From Vreelandella lionensis (GTDB lineage Bacteria > Pseudomonadota > Gammaproteobacteria > Pseudomonadales > Halomonadaceae), in NCBI RefSeq assembly GCF_002087295.1, contig NZ_MWVI01000074.1, forward strand, positions 62,001-126,000: a stretch of DNA of 64,000 nt. The letters run 5' to 3'. Each line of letters starts with the position of its first letter. The stretch's first letter is position 1. Below are positions 30,513 through 39,773 of the stretch, piece by piece. A program made the position numbers and the translations under genes. The notes beneath the pieces are model-generated. The model was not told the DNA's origin, made no database searches, and was given only the letters and a program-made list of their open reading frames with translations.

Positions 30513-32150
30513 ATGAACGACAATCAGCCACTAAGACGATGGGCGATAGGGGCCGCGCTCTGTCTGACGCTGACCTACCCACTGATGGCCACCGCAAGCG
30601 AACCCGCTAGCGAAGCGTTACAGCAAGCGCTGACACAACGCATTCAGCAAAGCGGAGAAGCGCTGCCGGTAGAGTCGTTTTACCAACTGAGGGATGGGCA
30701 GCCTGCTTGGCAGGCTATCAACCGTGTTGAAGCGCTGGTCAGCGCATTGAATAGCCTCGTGGATGACGGTTTAACGCCGAGTGATTATCAAGCCGCTTCG
30801 CTGTTGGATGATTTTCAGCTTAGCCAGCAGCTAGACGCCCAAGCGAAAGCAAGCTTCGATGTGCGCGCTACCCGTTCGCTGCTGTTAGCACTGGATCATT
30901 TATCGCTAGGTAAAGTGAACCCAAAAGACGTCGAGCCCAACTGGGACTTGCCACGCCCTGAGCGGAGTTATGCACTTCCTCGGGTAGTGCAGGCGGTTGA
31001 AGAGGGTGATGTGCATCAGGCGCTGGCTTTCGCTCGCCCCGCATCTCCTGAGTATGCTGAGCTGCGCGAAACGTTGACGCCTTACCGCCGTTTGGCAGAG
31101 CAGGGCAGCGTGCCTTACTTACCGGGGCGTGAGGGGTCGCTGCATCCCGGCGATATTGATGACGACATTCAAACGCTACGCCAGCGCCTGACACTCTGGG
31201 GGGAGCCGCATCTGTTAGCGGCGGATAGCAGCGCTTACCCTATGATTGGGGCGCAGTCTGCCGGCGGCGACCATCGCGCCTTTGATAGTGAGGTAGAGCG
31301 GGCGGTGATACGTTTTCAGCGGCGTCACCAGCTACAAGAGGATGGCGTGGTTGGCGAGCGCACCCGCTTGGCGCTCAATATGCCGGTAACTGCGCGTATT
31401 GATCAACTGCGCGTTAATCTGGAGCGTGCCCGCTGGATTCGGCCGATACAGCAGTCTGAGCCTCGGGTATGGGTCGATATCGCGGGCTATCGGTTGCACT
31501 ATGTTCGCCCTAACGGCCAGCACTGGGATACCCGTGTGGTAGTGGGGACACCCAGCCGTGAAACGCCGATTATTCACTCCTCCATCAGCCATTTAACGGT
31601 TAATCCGAGCTGGACGATTCCGCCTACGATTATGCGTGAAGATGTGCTGCCACGGGTTCGCCAGGATGTGGACTATCTAACGCGACAGAATATTCAGGTC
31701 GTGAGCCTAGCCGGTGAAACGTTGGATGCCCAAACGATTGATTGGCAGCGCCCTGGTGGGGTGATGCTTCGTCAGGTAGCGGGCAGCAGTAACCCACTTG
31801 GGCGTGTAGTGGTGCGCTTTCCCAATAACGATATGATTTACTTGCACGATACCCCGGCTAGAGGGCTTTTTCAGCGGGATCAGCGGGCGCTGAGTTCCGG
31901 GTGTGTCCGTGTGGAAGGCGTAACGGAGTTCGCGCAACTGTTGCTGCAAGATAGCGGGAGCCGCTACCAGCTCAGCTCGTTGATCAATAGTGGCCGCAGT
32001 GACCGTAACGTTAGCTTGCCCACGCGTATTCCTGTGGGACTGCACTATTTGACTGCTTGGCCTAATAGCCAAGGAGAAGTGGTGTGCAGAGAGGATATCT
32101 ACCGCCGCGATGCCGCGCTACTAGCCGCACTCTCTACCGGAACGGCATAG
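30513..32150 (+). CDS. ldtD: L,D-transpeptidase, LdtD/YcbB type
   Basis: A periplasmic enzyme of 545 residues forming 3-3 cross-links in peptidoglycan. It has a signal peptide (IGAALCLTLTYPLMATASE), an N-terminal scaffold domain, a peptidoglycan-binding module (RFQRRHQLQEDGVVGERT) and a YkuD catalytic domain (RVWVDIAGYRLHYVRP, TVNPSWTIPPTI) ending in MIYLHDTPARGLF and SSGCVRVEG, with the nucleophile Cys. Length and order match YcbB of E. coli. The ATG at 30513 (MNDNQPLRR) has AAGGTGAGG upstream. Intact; divergent from the smaller transpeptidase across about 170 bases. Confidence 0.88.
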   Translation: MNDNQPLRRWAIGAALCLTLTYPLMATASEPASEALQQALTQRIQQSGEALPVESFYQLRDGQPAWQAINRVEALVSALNSLVDDGLTPSDYQAASLLDDFQLSQQLDAQAKASFDVRATRSLLLALDHLSLGKVNPKDVEPNWDLPRPERSYALPRVVQAVEEGDVHQALAFARPASPEYAELRETLTPYRRLAEQGSVPYLPGREGSLHPGDIDDDIQTLRQRLTLWGEPHLLAADSSAYPMIGAQSAGGDHRAFDSEVERAVIRFQRRHQLQEDGVVGERTRLALNMPVTARIDQLRVNLERARWIRPIQQSEPRVWVDIAGYRLHYVRPNGQHWDTRVVVGTPSRETPIIHSSISHLTVNPSWTIPPTIMREDVLPRVRQDVDYLTRQNIQVVSLAGETLDAQTIDWQRPGGVMLRQVAGSSNPLGRVVVRFPNNDMIYLHDTPARGLFQRDQRALSSGCVRVEGVTEFAQLLLQDSGSRYQLSSLINSGRSDRNVSLPTRIPVGLHYLTAWPNSQGEVVCREDIYRRDAALLAALSTGTA

Positions 32151-32176
32151 CAAGCGCTGCTTGAAAGCCAACGATA

Positions 32177-32203
32177 AAAAAGCCGCCCCTGCGTGTGGGC
32201 GGC
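32177..32203. terminator. Two-way intrinsic terminator
   Basis: GCCGCCC and GGGCGGC form a 7-bp GC stem with an 8-base loop, preceded by A6 and followed by TTATT. It sits between the convergent ldtD and M23 peptidase genes and is a strong terminator on the minus strand because of the A run. Confidence 0.8.
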
Positions 32204-32230
32204 TTATTGCGTTAGCGTTGTTAAAAGAGA

Positions 32231-33937
32231 TTACTGAACGCTTTCGTCACTCTCATCAGCGCGCTGGTTGTTAGCGACGCTAATGTTGCCTGTCTCACCA
32301 CTTTCAAGCGCGGCTAGCATAGGCTCTGCTTGGCGCTGGAAAGCAATTAGCGTATCGCCACTTAGGCTGGTGTTTTCCGGTAGCTCTACGGTCATCGCGT
32401 TGACTGGCGTGTTATTCACGATGACTTCGTAGTGCAGGTGAGGGCCGGTGCTGCGCCCAGTGTTACCAGACAATGCAATACGCTCACCCATCGTTATACG
32501 CTCGCCTTGGCTAACCAGGGGCTTGGAGAGGTGCAGATAGCGAGTGCGGTAGCCGTTATCGTGGCGTACAACAATGTAACGCCCTGCTGCATGGTGATTG
32601 CCGACACGCTCAACACGGCCATTGGCTGGCGCTGTGATGGGCGTGCCAATGGGCATCGCAAAGTCGGTGCCGTTGTGCGGGCTAACGCGACCGGTGACCG
32701 GGTGCAGGCGGCGCGGGTTAAAGTTGGAGCTCAGGCGATAGCTGCCTTCAAACGGACGGCGCGCAAATGCAGGGTCGAGGCTGCTGCCTTCTGGGGTATA
32801 AAAGTTATCATCGTTGGCGTTGCGAACTACGGTTAGGTCCATCCGATCACCATCGTACTTCACTGCCAGTACGCGGGAGTCGAGGGTTTCGCCATCGATC
32901 ATGTCGGACTCAACCAAGACCTGAAACTGATCCCCCCGGCGGCTGTCGCGACGGAAATCCAGCTTCTTCTCCAGGATGCGCGTCAGCTCGGTGACGGAGC
33001 TGCTGCTCAAACCCGTGGCTTGGGCTGAGCGAGCAAAGCTGCCGCTCACGTTACCAGCATAAAGGCGCTGTACCGGCTCACCTTGGCGCTCAATCGCTGT
33101 AATAGCATAGTGGTCGCTGTCGCGCTCAAGCAGAACCCCTTCGCGGGTGTTCTTCATCATGCGCAGAGCTAGCAGCTGGCCCTCTTCATCCAACTGGTAA
33201 TCGAAGCTGTGGCCCGCTCTCCAGTGAGTCAGCATGCGCGGGTCCGGTAGGTCATCTAGTAGTGCTAATACTTCGCTGTAACCCAGGCCCAGCTCATTTT
33301 GCGCCAGCACGGCAAAGGTTTCACCGGATTCAACGATGTGTGTTTCCCACTCAGGAACAAATGGCTCGTCTGCCGCGAGTTCTAGTTCAAGGAAAGAGAC
33401 ATCGTCGTAAAGTTCTACGCCATAATCTTCATAAGAAGTAGCATCATAAGAAGTGGCATCAGCGATTTCGACGGAGTCGTCGACATTGAGCATGCCGCTT
33501 GTAATCGTGCCTAACACGATGGCCATATGAAGGGCACCGTCATCCAGTGCCCCCTCGTGCAGCGCTACCTGAGATTGGGCATCGCGTGGCTCAGCTTCAC
33601 TCGCCATAGAGGCTTCTGCGCTGGTAATCACGTCGAGATCAACGATCTCGGTGGCAGCTAATTCACTTAAGGGGATATGTTCCCGGGTAGCGTCGAGCGC
33701 GCGCGAGGCACGGTCAATCGCTTCTGCAACGGGCGCTCGCTCTTGGCGAAGCGAAGGCACGCCCGGGGCAGAATCACTGGGAAGCGGAACTAACACGCTT
33801 TCCAGCGGAGTCTGGGGTTGGTTTAAATCGTGGTACGTGGTGATAAGTTTCTGTGCGCCCAGCACGGTGACCATGGTGGCCACGGGTAACAGTAATAATT
33901 TATGCGTGCGGGGCAGCGAATGAAGGATTCGCAACAT
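32231..33937 (-). CDS. M23 family murein endopeptidase with LysM/OapA-like domain
   Basis: A 568-residue envelope protein with an N-terminal membrane anchor (THKLLLLPVATMVTVLGAQ). A long acidic linker carries a short tandem repeat (DATSY twice). Then comes a LysM/OapA-like segment (VESGETFAVLAQNELGLGYS), a mixed domain, and the M23 metallopeptidase core: HNGTDFAMPIGTPITAPANG with the first His and Asp, and STGPHLHYEVIVN with the HxH zinc ligands. It resembles MepM (YebA), which cuts D-Ala-DAP cross-links. The start at 33937 (MLRILHSLP) is chosen because it begins directly before the anchor. With the two transpeptidases it forms a cell-wall block. Confidence 0.85.
   Translation of the reverse strand: MLRILHSLPRTHKLLLLPVATMVTVLGAQKLITTYHDLNQPQTPLESVLVPLPSDSAPGVPSLRQERAPVAEAIDRASRALDATREHIPLSELAATEIVDLDVITSAEASMASEAEPRDAQSQVALHEGALDDGALHMAIVLGTITSGMLNVDDSVEIADATSYDATSYEDYGVELYDDVSFLELELAADEPFVPEWETHIVESGETFAVLAQNELGLGYSEVLALLDDLPDPRMLTHWRAGHSFDYQLDEEGQLLALRMMKNTREGVLLERDSDHYAITAIERQGEPVQRLYAGNVSGSFARSAQATGLSSSSVTELTRILEKKLDFRRDSRRGDQFQVLVESDMIDGETLDSRVLAVKYDGDRMDLTVVRNANDDNFYTPEGSSLDPAFARRPFEGSYRLSSNFNPRRLHPVTGRVSPHNGTDFAMPIGTPITAPANGRVERVGNHHAAGRYIVVRHDNGYRTRYLHLSKPLVSQGERITMGERIALSGNTGRSTGPHLHYEVIVNNTPVNAMTVELPENTSLSGDTLIAFQRQAEPMLAALESGETGNISVANNQRADESDESVQ
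33431..33460. repeat. 15-bp tandem duplication inside the M23 peptidase gene
   Basis: Two adjacent 15-base copies differing at one base encode DATSYDATSY in the acidic linker. In frame, so the reading frame is kept; a slippage product. Confidence 0.7.
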
Positions 33938-34530
33938 GGGTAAATGGGCCGCCGAGTTCGTGAAATAAAAGTAACATGATAGTAAGCAAACTCGGGAACC
34001 ATACCCCATGGAGGCAGGAGTGAATAGACTGTACATCTATACACAAAACATACTTCCGCTAAAAAGCGGAATTATTCAACTTGGGTGAGGATTTATGAAC
34101 GCCGTTTGCTAACAAAAGTAACTTTGAACGTGCATGCTGGTGTGCGACGGCCCTCATTATTTTGCTCTTAACCATAGACGTAAATTAGGCATTGCGAAAG
34201 CTGTTATACAGCTTGCGTCTAATTTAAAAGGCTTTTATCTCTTTTTGCGACTTTAATGAGCAGCCAAACAGGGTCTGAGTGAGAGGATCTACACCACGTT
34301 AGCAGCCTATACGATGATCATTACTCAAATAATTGAGGCAGCGTTAAAGATAACGAACAGTTTTTTTGTAATTTTTTGTATTTTTGGCGAGTGAGCTTTT
34401 GTCTTAGCGCGCTGCCGTTTACGCAGTGTTTGTCAGCGAACGAGTACTCGACGCTATTTCCTGGCATTCTAGTGGTATTTTTTCGAAGATGAAGTGGGTT
34501 GTTTCGCTGTATGGCGTCGAGGAAATCGAA
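33938..34530. other. Long intergenic region upstream of M23 and LysR-type genes
   Basis: About 590 bases, distinctly AT-rich, between two divergent genes. It contains a nested inverted repeat (34181-34226) and no supportable coding frame. Promoters for both flanking genes must lie here. Confidence 0.5.
34181..34226. repeat. Nested inverted repeat in intergenic region
   Basis: Outer arms TAAATTAG (34181) and CTAATTTA (to 34226) are perfect; inner arms GCGAAAGCTG and CAGCTTGCG pair with one mismatch around a TTATA loop. It could be an RNA hairpin or a protein site; there is no T run to make it a terminator. Confidence 0.55.
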
Positions 34531-35451
34531 ATGTCTCGGGTAACACTAGCGCAGTGGCAGATGCTGGCCGCCGTGGTGGATCACGGTGGATTCGCACGGG
34601 CGGCAGAGGCTATCCACAAAAGTCCCTCCACGCTTAATCATGCGGTCCATAAATTAGAAGAGCAGTTGGGTATTCAGGTGCTTGAGCCGGTAGGTCGACA
34701 GGTGCGCCTAACAGAAGCAGGCGAGCTGCTGCTTCGCCGTGCGCGCCAATTGATCGAGAGTGCGGCGTCACTGGAAGATGTAGCGTCGCGGCTTGCGGCG
34801 GGTTTAGAGGCTGAAGGGGGGGTGGGCATCGACCAAATTTTTCCTGCGGCTGCTCAGGCAAAAGCGTTGGAGCGCTTCTCTGACACCTATCCGCAGGTCA
34901 GAGTGCAGCTTCACGAGAGCGTGCTCAATGGCGGTACGGAAATGCTCTACGACGGCCGGGCGGACTTGGTGATTTCTGGCATCGAAGCGCAGGGATTTCT
35001 GGGGGAGCCGCTAGTGAATGTGCGTTTTGTGGCCGTCGCGCCTCCACGCCATGCGCTGCATCAGTTGGGGCGCTCGCTGGATTTGCGCGACTTGGCGCAG
35101 CATCGACAGTTAGTGGTGCGCGACTCGGCGCTACGCCAGTCTACCAACGCTGGCTGGTTAAAAGCCGAGCAGCGCTGGACCGTGGGGCATGTGAGTACGT
35201 CATTAGATATGCTGCTGCGCGGGCTAGGGTTTGCCTGGATACCGTGAACGCGTATTGCCGATGAGCTGGCCAGCGGTCAGTTGAAGCCGCTGCCGCTAAG
35301 CGCCGGGGGTATACGCGAAGTCCCCGTTCAATTGATCTTCCGTGAGCGTGACCGAGCAGGCCCCGCGGCCCATGCCATGGCGGCAGCGTTAAAGCGGGCA
35401 GTAAAAGAAGTCTGCGAGCAACGTTCGATTCCCTCGAATGAACAGCCGTAA
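34531..35451 (+). pseudogene. LysR family regulator with in-frame stop
   Basis: A LysR-type regulator of 306 codons. The helix-turn-helix is LAAVVDHGGFARAAEAIHKS with STLNHAVHKLEEQLGIQVL; the effector domain follows (DLVISGIEAQGFLG, LDMLLRGLGFAWIP). A TGA at 35245-35247 interrupts the frame after AWIP, but the same frame continues as TRIADELASGQLKPLPLS and ends SIPSNEQP at a TAA. A CGA-to-TGA change explains it. The ATG at 34531 (MSRVTLAQW) has GAGGA upstream. Target genes unknown; the next gene, a hydroquinone reductase, is a candidate. Confidence 0.8.
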
Positions 35452-35532
35452 AACATGCGCTTGAGCCTGAATCAGTCGGGGGTATGCTGAACGTCAATCA
35501 CAGTATAAAACGTTCAACGTAGGAGACGCCTG

Positions 35533-36534
35533 ATGGGACTGCTTGTAAACGGTGAGTGGGTAGACCAGTGGTACGACACCAAAAAGCATGGCGGTGAGTT
35601 TGTACGTGAGTCTGCGCAACTGCGCGATTGGGTGGGCAGTAGTGAAGAGTCGCAAGGCGACAGTTATCCGGCCCAAGCGGATCGCTACCACCTTTATGTA
35701 TCGCTCGCCTGCCCCTGGGCGCACCGTGCGCTAATCATGCGCAAACTGAAAGGTCTGGAACCGTTGATAGGTACTTCTCACGTTAGCCCACTGATGCTGG
35801 GCAACGGTTGGACATACCATCAAGACGAAGGCGCCAGCGGCGATCCGATCAATCACGCTGAGTTTCACCACCAGCTCTATACCATGACCAACCCGACCTA
35901 CACTGGGCGGGTCACGGTGCCGGTATTGTGGGATAAACAGCGCAGCGCGATTATCAATAACGAATCCGCTGATTTGCTGCGTATCTTCAACCGAGCCTTC
36001 GATGAGCTGACAGGCAATAACCTGGATTTCTACCCAGAAGATCTGCGCAGCGTCATCGACGAAGTAAATGATGACGTATACGACCATATCAATAATGGCG
36101 TTTACAAATCCGGGTTCGCCACCGAGCAGCAGGTGTATGAGAAGCATGTGACCGCACTCTTTGATGCGTTAGAGCGTATTGAGAAGCGACTGGCAGAGCA
36201 TCGCTACCTAGCGGGGGAGTGGCTCACCGAAGCGGATATTCGCCTCTTCACAACGCTAATTCGCTTTGACGCGGTCTACTTTGGCCACTTCAAGTGTAAT
36301 TTCAAACGCATTGAAGATTACCCGAATCTTTCCAACTACGTGTGTGAGCTTTACCAGTGGCCGGGCGTGGCGGAGACCGTCAATATGGATCATATCAAGC
36401 GACACTACTATTACAGCCACGACACGATTAATCCCACGCGTATTTGTACCAGCAGGCCCGCTACTGGACTTTATGCGCCCGCACGACCGGGAGCGTTTGC
36501 CGGGGCAGGGGATACGACGCCGCTAAGCCGCTAA
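35533..36534 (+). CDS. yqjG: Glutathionyl-hydroquinone reductase, YqjG/ECM4 type
   Basis: A xi-class glutathione transferase that reduces glutathionyl-hydroquinones with glutathione. The catalytic Cys60 stands in SLACPWAHRALIMRKL, and family blocks such as ESADLLRIFN, EWLTEADIRLFTTLIRFDAV and HYYYSHDTINPTRI follow. One extra base near 36445-36452 (run of T) changes the last 26 or so residues. Correcting it gives PAGPLLDFMRPHDRERLP and a stop at 36526 instead of 36534. The active-site region is intact. A ribosome site (TAGGAG) precedes the ATG. Confidence 0.86.
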   Translation: MGLLVNGEWVDQWYDTKKHGGEFVRESAQLRDWVGSSEESQGDSYPAQADRYHLYVSLACPWAHRALIMRKLKGLEPLIGTSHVSPLMLGNGWTYHQDEGASGDPINHAEFHHQLYTMTNPTYTGRVTVPVLWDKQRSAIINNESADLLRIFNRAFDELTGNNLDFYPEDLRSVIDEVNDDVYDHINNGVYKSGFATEQQVYEKHVTALFDALERIEKRLAEHRYLAGEWLTEADIRLFTTLIRFDAVYFGHFKCNFKRIEDYPNLSNYVCELYQWPGVAETVNMDHIKRHYYYSHDTINPTRICTSRPATGLYAPARPGAFAGAGDTTPLSR

Positions 36535-36555
36535 ATGCTGTACGCTATGTACGAA

Positions 36556-36583
36556 AAAGGGCCACCCGCTTGGGTGGCCCTTT
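36556..36583. terminator. Two-way intrinsic terminator
   Basis: AAAGGGCCACCC and GGGTGGCCCTTT form a 12-bp perfect stem with a GCTT loop, followed by T on both strands. It separates the convergent yqjG and PRC-barrel genes. Confidence 0.88.
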
Positions 36584-36615
36584 TCTATATTGCTGTGTAT
36601 CAGCAAACAAACGTG

Positions 36616-37098
36616 TTACTCGTTGGCATCTACTGCTTCACGAGTAGACTGCCAAGCGCTCTGTGCACCTTCTTTAGTGGTTTGCCAAGCATCGCGTGCG
36701 TTCGCTTTGGTTTGTTCCCACCAGTCGCGATCATACGTTGGGAATGACTCCACTTCTTCAGATGTAGCTTCCAACATGATGCGATGCTCAGTGTCGCCAT
36801 CGTTTTCAGTATGCGTCTCAAGCGTAAATTGGTCAGTGTTCACTACAATTTCGCGTCCGCCTAAGCCAAGTACAGCGCCACTCTCGATTACGAGGGCTGA
36901 AATACGCATCTCTTCGTCAAACAAAATGTCATCGACTTCGCCAATCTCTTCGCCTGACCCATTGGCAAAGAACACTTCTGCATCAAGGATATCATCGGCA
37001 GAGTACATACCCTGCGGCTCTGTTTGCGCCTGAACATTAAAGGCCATACCGCCAAGCAGTGCCGTTGTAATTGCAGTCGTGAGGATTGATTTACGCAT
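36616..37098 (-). CDS. Exported PRC-barrel domain protein
   Basis: A protein of 160 residues with a signal peptide (TTALLGGMAFNVQAQ). The middle is a PRC-barrel-like fold: SADDILDAEVFFANGSGEEI, GEVDDILFDEEMRISALVIE and LGGREIVVNTDQF. The C-terminus is an amphipathic, Trp-containing repeat (WWEQTKANARDAWQTTKEGA, QSAWQSTREAV) resembling stress proteins of the CsbD/LEA kind. It is probably a periplasmic stress protein; no enzyme motif is seen. The next gene upstream is a CsbD family gene, which supports a stress role. Confidence 0.75.
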   Translation of the reverse strand: MRKSILTTAITTALLGGMAFNVQAQTEPQGMYSADDILDAEVFFANGSGEEIGEVDDILFDEEMRISALVIESGAVLGLGGREIVVNTDQFTLETHTENDGDTEHRIMLEATSEEVESFPTYDRDWWEQTKANARDAWQTTKEGAQSAWQSTREAVDANE

Positions 37099-37221
37099 AG
37101 CTTCTCTCCATGTGGCTATAAAAGTAGCGTTTTAACGCTAAGAATGACGGGGGGTCGCTTTAGCTGCCGAGCATCGTATGCGAGCAGAGGGTGGTGACCT
37201 TAGATCCCGTTCGCCCAATCA

Positions 37222-37399
37222 TCAGCGCGGCGCTCCCGCCTCTTCGCGTTCCAGGCCATATTTCTGCTGTAGCTTACCCAACTAGTTGATCTTTCTTGCC
37301 GCCAATTTGCGACAACTCATCATCTGTCAGTTCGCCCCAGCTAGCGCTAGCTTTACCCTTCATTTCAGTCCATCTGCCTTCAATCTGATCCCAGTTCAT
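37222..37399 (-). pseudogene. CsbD family stress protein, frameshifted
   Basis: A short gene of about 59 codons. It starts MNWDQIEGRWTEMKGKASAS with AAGGAG eight bases before the ATG, and continues WGELTDDELSQIGGKKDQLV, the CsbD pattern. One extra G near 37277 gives a TAA at 37274-37276. Removing it continues as GKLQQKYGLEREEAGAPR and a stop at 37222. CsbD-like proteins are abundant under general stress in many bacteria; their molecular role is not settled. Confidence 0.8.
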
Positions 37400-37918
37400 G
37401 TGCATCACTCCTTGAAGTTTGTGAACGTCATCAGGCACCTCTCAGGTTAGACGACCTATACACAAGTGCAAGCTCGGGTATTGATATGGGTTAAATTAAA
37501 AAGGCTGGTCAGAACCTATCGGCAGTGTTAGGATGCGCCCTCCTCGCATGTGTTGACCCCTCCATCATGACGATAAACGTTCTTCGCTGTCGCTGAGCCT
37601 CAATAGCCACGCTAAGCAGAAACGTTTGCGGGAACATCTCACCAGTTGCAGATGTTCATTGCTGTGAAGATGGCGCGCCTCCAGCATTTCACCAAACGGG
37701 TGAAATCGGCGCAGAAGGTCGCCACAGCGGTTGGCCCGCAAGTGCGGTGTTGCCAACCGAATGCTAGGTGCGACCGGCGTCTCCGACTCCACTGATGACG
37801 ATATCCGCTATGCGGACCCTTGTTCTTTTGTTGCGCACCGTTACGCGCAGCATGAAACAGAGTCAGAGACGCTTACGATGTTTTTTGCCGGTACAGCCGG
37901 CCTACCAAGGTGTGATTA
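37400..37918. other. Long leader region before the DEAD-box helicase gene
   Basis: About 520 bases with no convincing gene; one minus-strand frame (37565-37792, 75 codons) has a GTG start without ribosome site and no family likeness. Two hairpins stand out: ATTTCACC/GGTGAAAT at 37686-37706, and GCCGG/CCGGC at 37887-37901 next to the helicase ribosome site. Helicases of the DeaD kind often have long structured cold-responsive leaders, so this may be one. Confidence 0.45.
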
Positions 37919-39632
37919 ATGACCTCGACTTCTGTCGCCTCGCCGAGCTTCGGCGATCTGGCTCTTTTGCCTGCCGTTCTGTCTGCTGTTGAAGCACAGG
38001 GCTATGAAATTCCTTCGCCTATTCAGGCGCAGACGATTCCTGCGTTGCTGGAAGGCCGCGATATGCTGGGCCAAGCACAAACCGGTACCGGCAAAACTGC
38101 TGCCTTCGCACTGCCGCTGCTGTCGCGTCTCGATATGCAGCGCCGCGAGCCTCAAGTACTGGTGCTTGCACATACCCGCGAACTTGCTCAGCAGGTCGCT
38201 GTTTCCTTTAGTAAATATGGTCAAAACCTGCAGGGCTTAGAAGTTGCTACCCTGTGCGGTGGTCAAGAGTACCGTGAGCAGTTAGGCGCGCTGAAGCGTG
38301 GAGCCCAAGTGGTAGTGGGCACGCCGGGCCGCGTGATTGATCACCTGGGATCGTGGCAGCCTGAAGCTAGATGGCCTGTCTGCGCTGGTGCTGGACGAAG
38401 CCGACGAAATGCTGCGCATGGGCTTTATCGACGACGTAAAACGCGTGGTTGCCGATACCCCGAAAGATGCTCAGCGTGTGTTCTTCTCTGCGACGCTGCC
38501 GACTGAAATTGAGCGCATTGTTAACCGTTATTTGGTTAACCCGGTGAAGGTGGCGATTGAGTCGCGCACTACCACGGGGGAAAACATCGAACAGCGCATT
38601 GTTCGCGTTGACGGTGGCGCTAAGCTGGAAGCCGTGGCACGTATTCTTGAAGTCGAGCCGGTCGATGCCGCGATCGTCTTCGTACGTACCCGGGCTGCCT
38701 GTACCACACTGGTAGAGCAGCTAACGGCCCGTGGCGTGAACGCTGCTGGCCTGTCGGGTGACCTGGATCAGAGCCTGCGTGAGCGTACCATTACCCGCTT
38801 GAAGCGTGGCAAAGTGGACGTGCTGATTGCGACTGACGTTGCAGCCCGTGGTCTTGACGTTCCGCGTATCACGCACGTCATCTACTACGACCTGCCGCAA
38901 GATGCTGAAGCCTACACCCACCGTATCGGTCGTACCGGTCGTGCGGGCCGTAGCGGCATCGCGATTACTTTCGCAGGCTTCCGTGAAGGCCGTAAAGTGG
39001 GCTGGATGGAACAGGCAACCGGTCAGAAAATGACTGAAATGCCACTGCCTGACGAAGCCGCTATTCGTGCCCACCGTGATGAAGTTTTCCATCATCGCGT
39101 GGTTGCCGCGCTGACAAAAGGTGCAGAAGAGCAGCGCGCACTGGTCGAGCGTTTGGTGGAAGAGGGTCACGATGCCGTTGAGCTAGCCTGCGCGTTTGCC
39201 GCCATGGCCCGCGCCGACGAAGCGCCGATTGGTCGCCTTCAGGCACCGCGTAAAGAGAAGCCCATGCGCGATGGCGCACCGGGCAAGCCGGGCGGTGCTC
39301 GTCGCGAGCTCTGCAGCGCGCCCAGCGAAGGCATGACCCGCTACCGTGTTTCCGTTGGCCATAAAGACGGTGTGAAGCCGGGTCAACTGGTCGGCGCGCT
39401 GGCGAACGAAGGCGGCATTGAAGGCGCGCGTATCGGTCGTATCGATATTCGCAACGCTTTCTCGGTCGTTGAACTGCCTAGCGGTCTGCCTTCCACGATT
39501 CTAGCGAAAATGGCTCGTGCCCGTGTGGCCGGTCGCCCGCTGGAAATCAGCGAAGACCGTGCGCCTGAGCGTGCACCGCGCCGCCGCCGTGACGATGGTG
39601 ACGCGCCGGTTCGCCGCCGCGAACGTGCGTAA
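37919..39632 (+). pseudogene. deaD: DEAD-box RNA helicase DeaD/CsdA type, frameshifted
   Basis: An ATP-dependent RNA helicase of about 570 residues acting on ribosome assembly and mRNA structure, mainly in the cold. All motifs are present in order: Q-motif (GYEIPSPIQAQTIP), AQTGTGKTAAF, HTRELAQQ, GTPGRVIDHL, VLDEADEMLRMGF, FFSATLP, IVFVRTRAA, ATDVAARGLDVPR and HRIGRTGRAGR. A DbpA-type RNA-binding domain (YRVSVGHKDGVKPGQLVGAL) and a basic tail follow. One extra G near 38350 (CACCTGGGATCG) breaks the frame between DHL and RGSLKLDGLS; removing it restores DHLDRGSLKL. Such a gene is rarely lost, so error is likely. AAGGTG precedes the ATG. Confidence 0.88.
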
Positions 39633-39677
39633 CTCAGTCTTGGGCGCTTAACATCGCCTAACGCTTGAGTCACGTCG

Positions 39678-39728
39678 ATCCCCCTATGCCACTGGCCTCG
39701 TGCCAACTGGCGTAGGGGGATTTTTTTT
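39678..39728 (+). terminator. Rho-independent terminator after deaD
   Basis: A perfect 14-bp stem (ATCCCCCTATGCCA and complement, 16-base loop) is followed by a run of eight T. Strong terminator for the plus-strand helicase gene. Confidence 0.92.
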
Positions 39729-39773
39729 GGCTACGCTATACGTACCTCACTTTGATAGTCACAAGGAGCATGC

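Noticed and set aside
37565..37792. Minus-strand open frame of 75 codons before deaD
   Set aside because: GTG start without ribosome site and no family likeness; kept only as part of the leader description.
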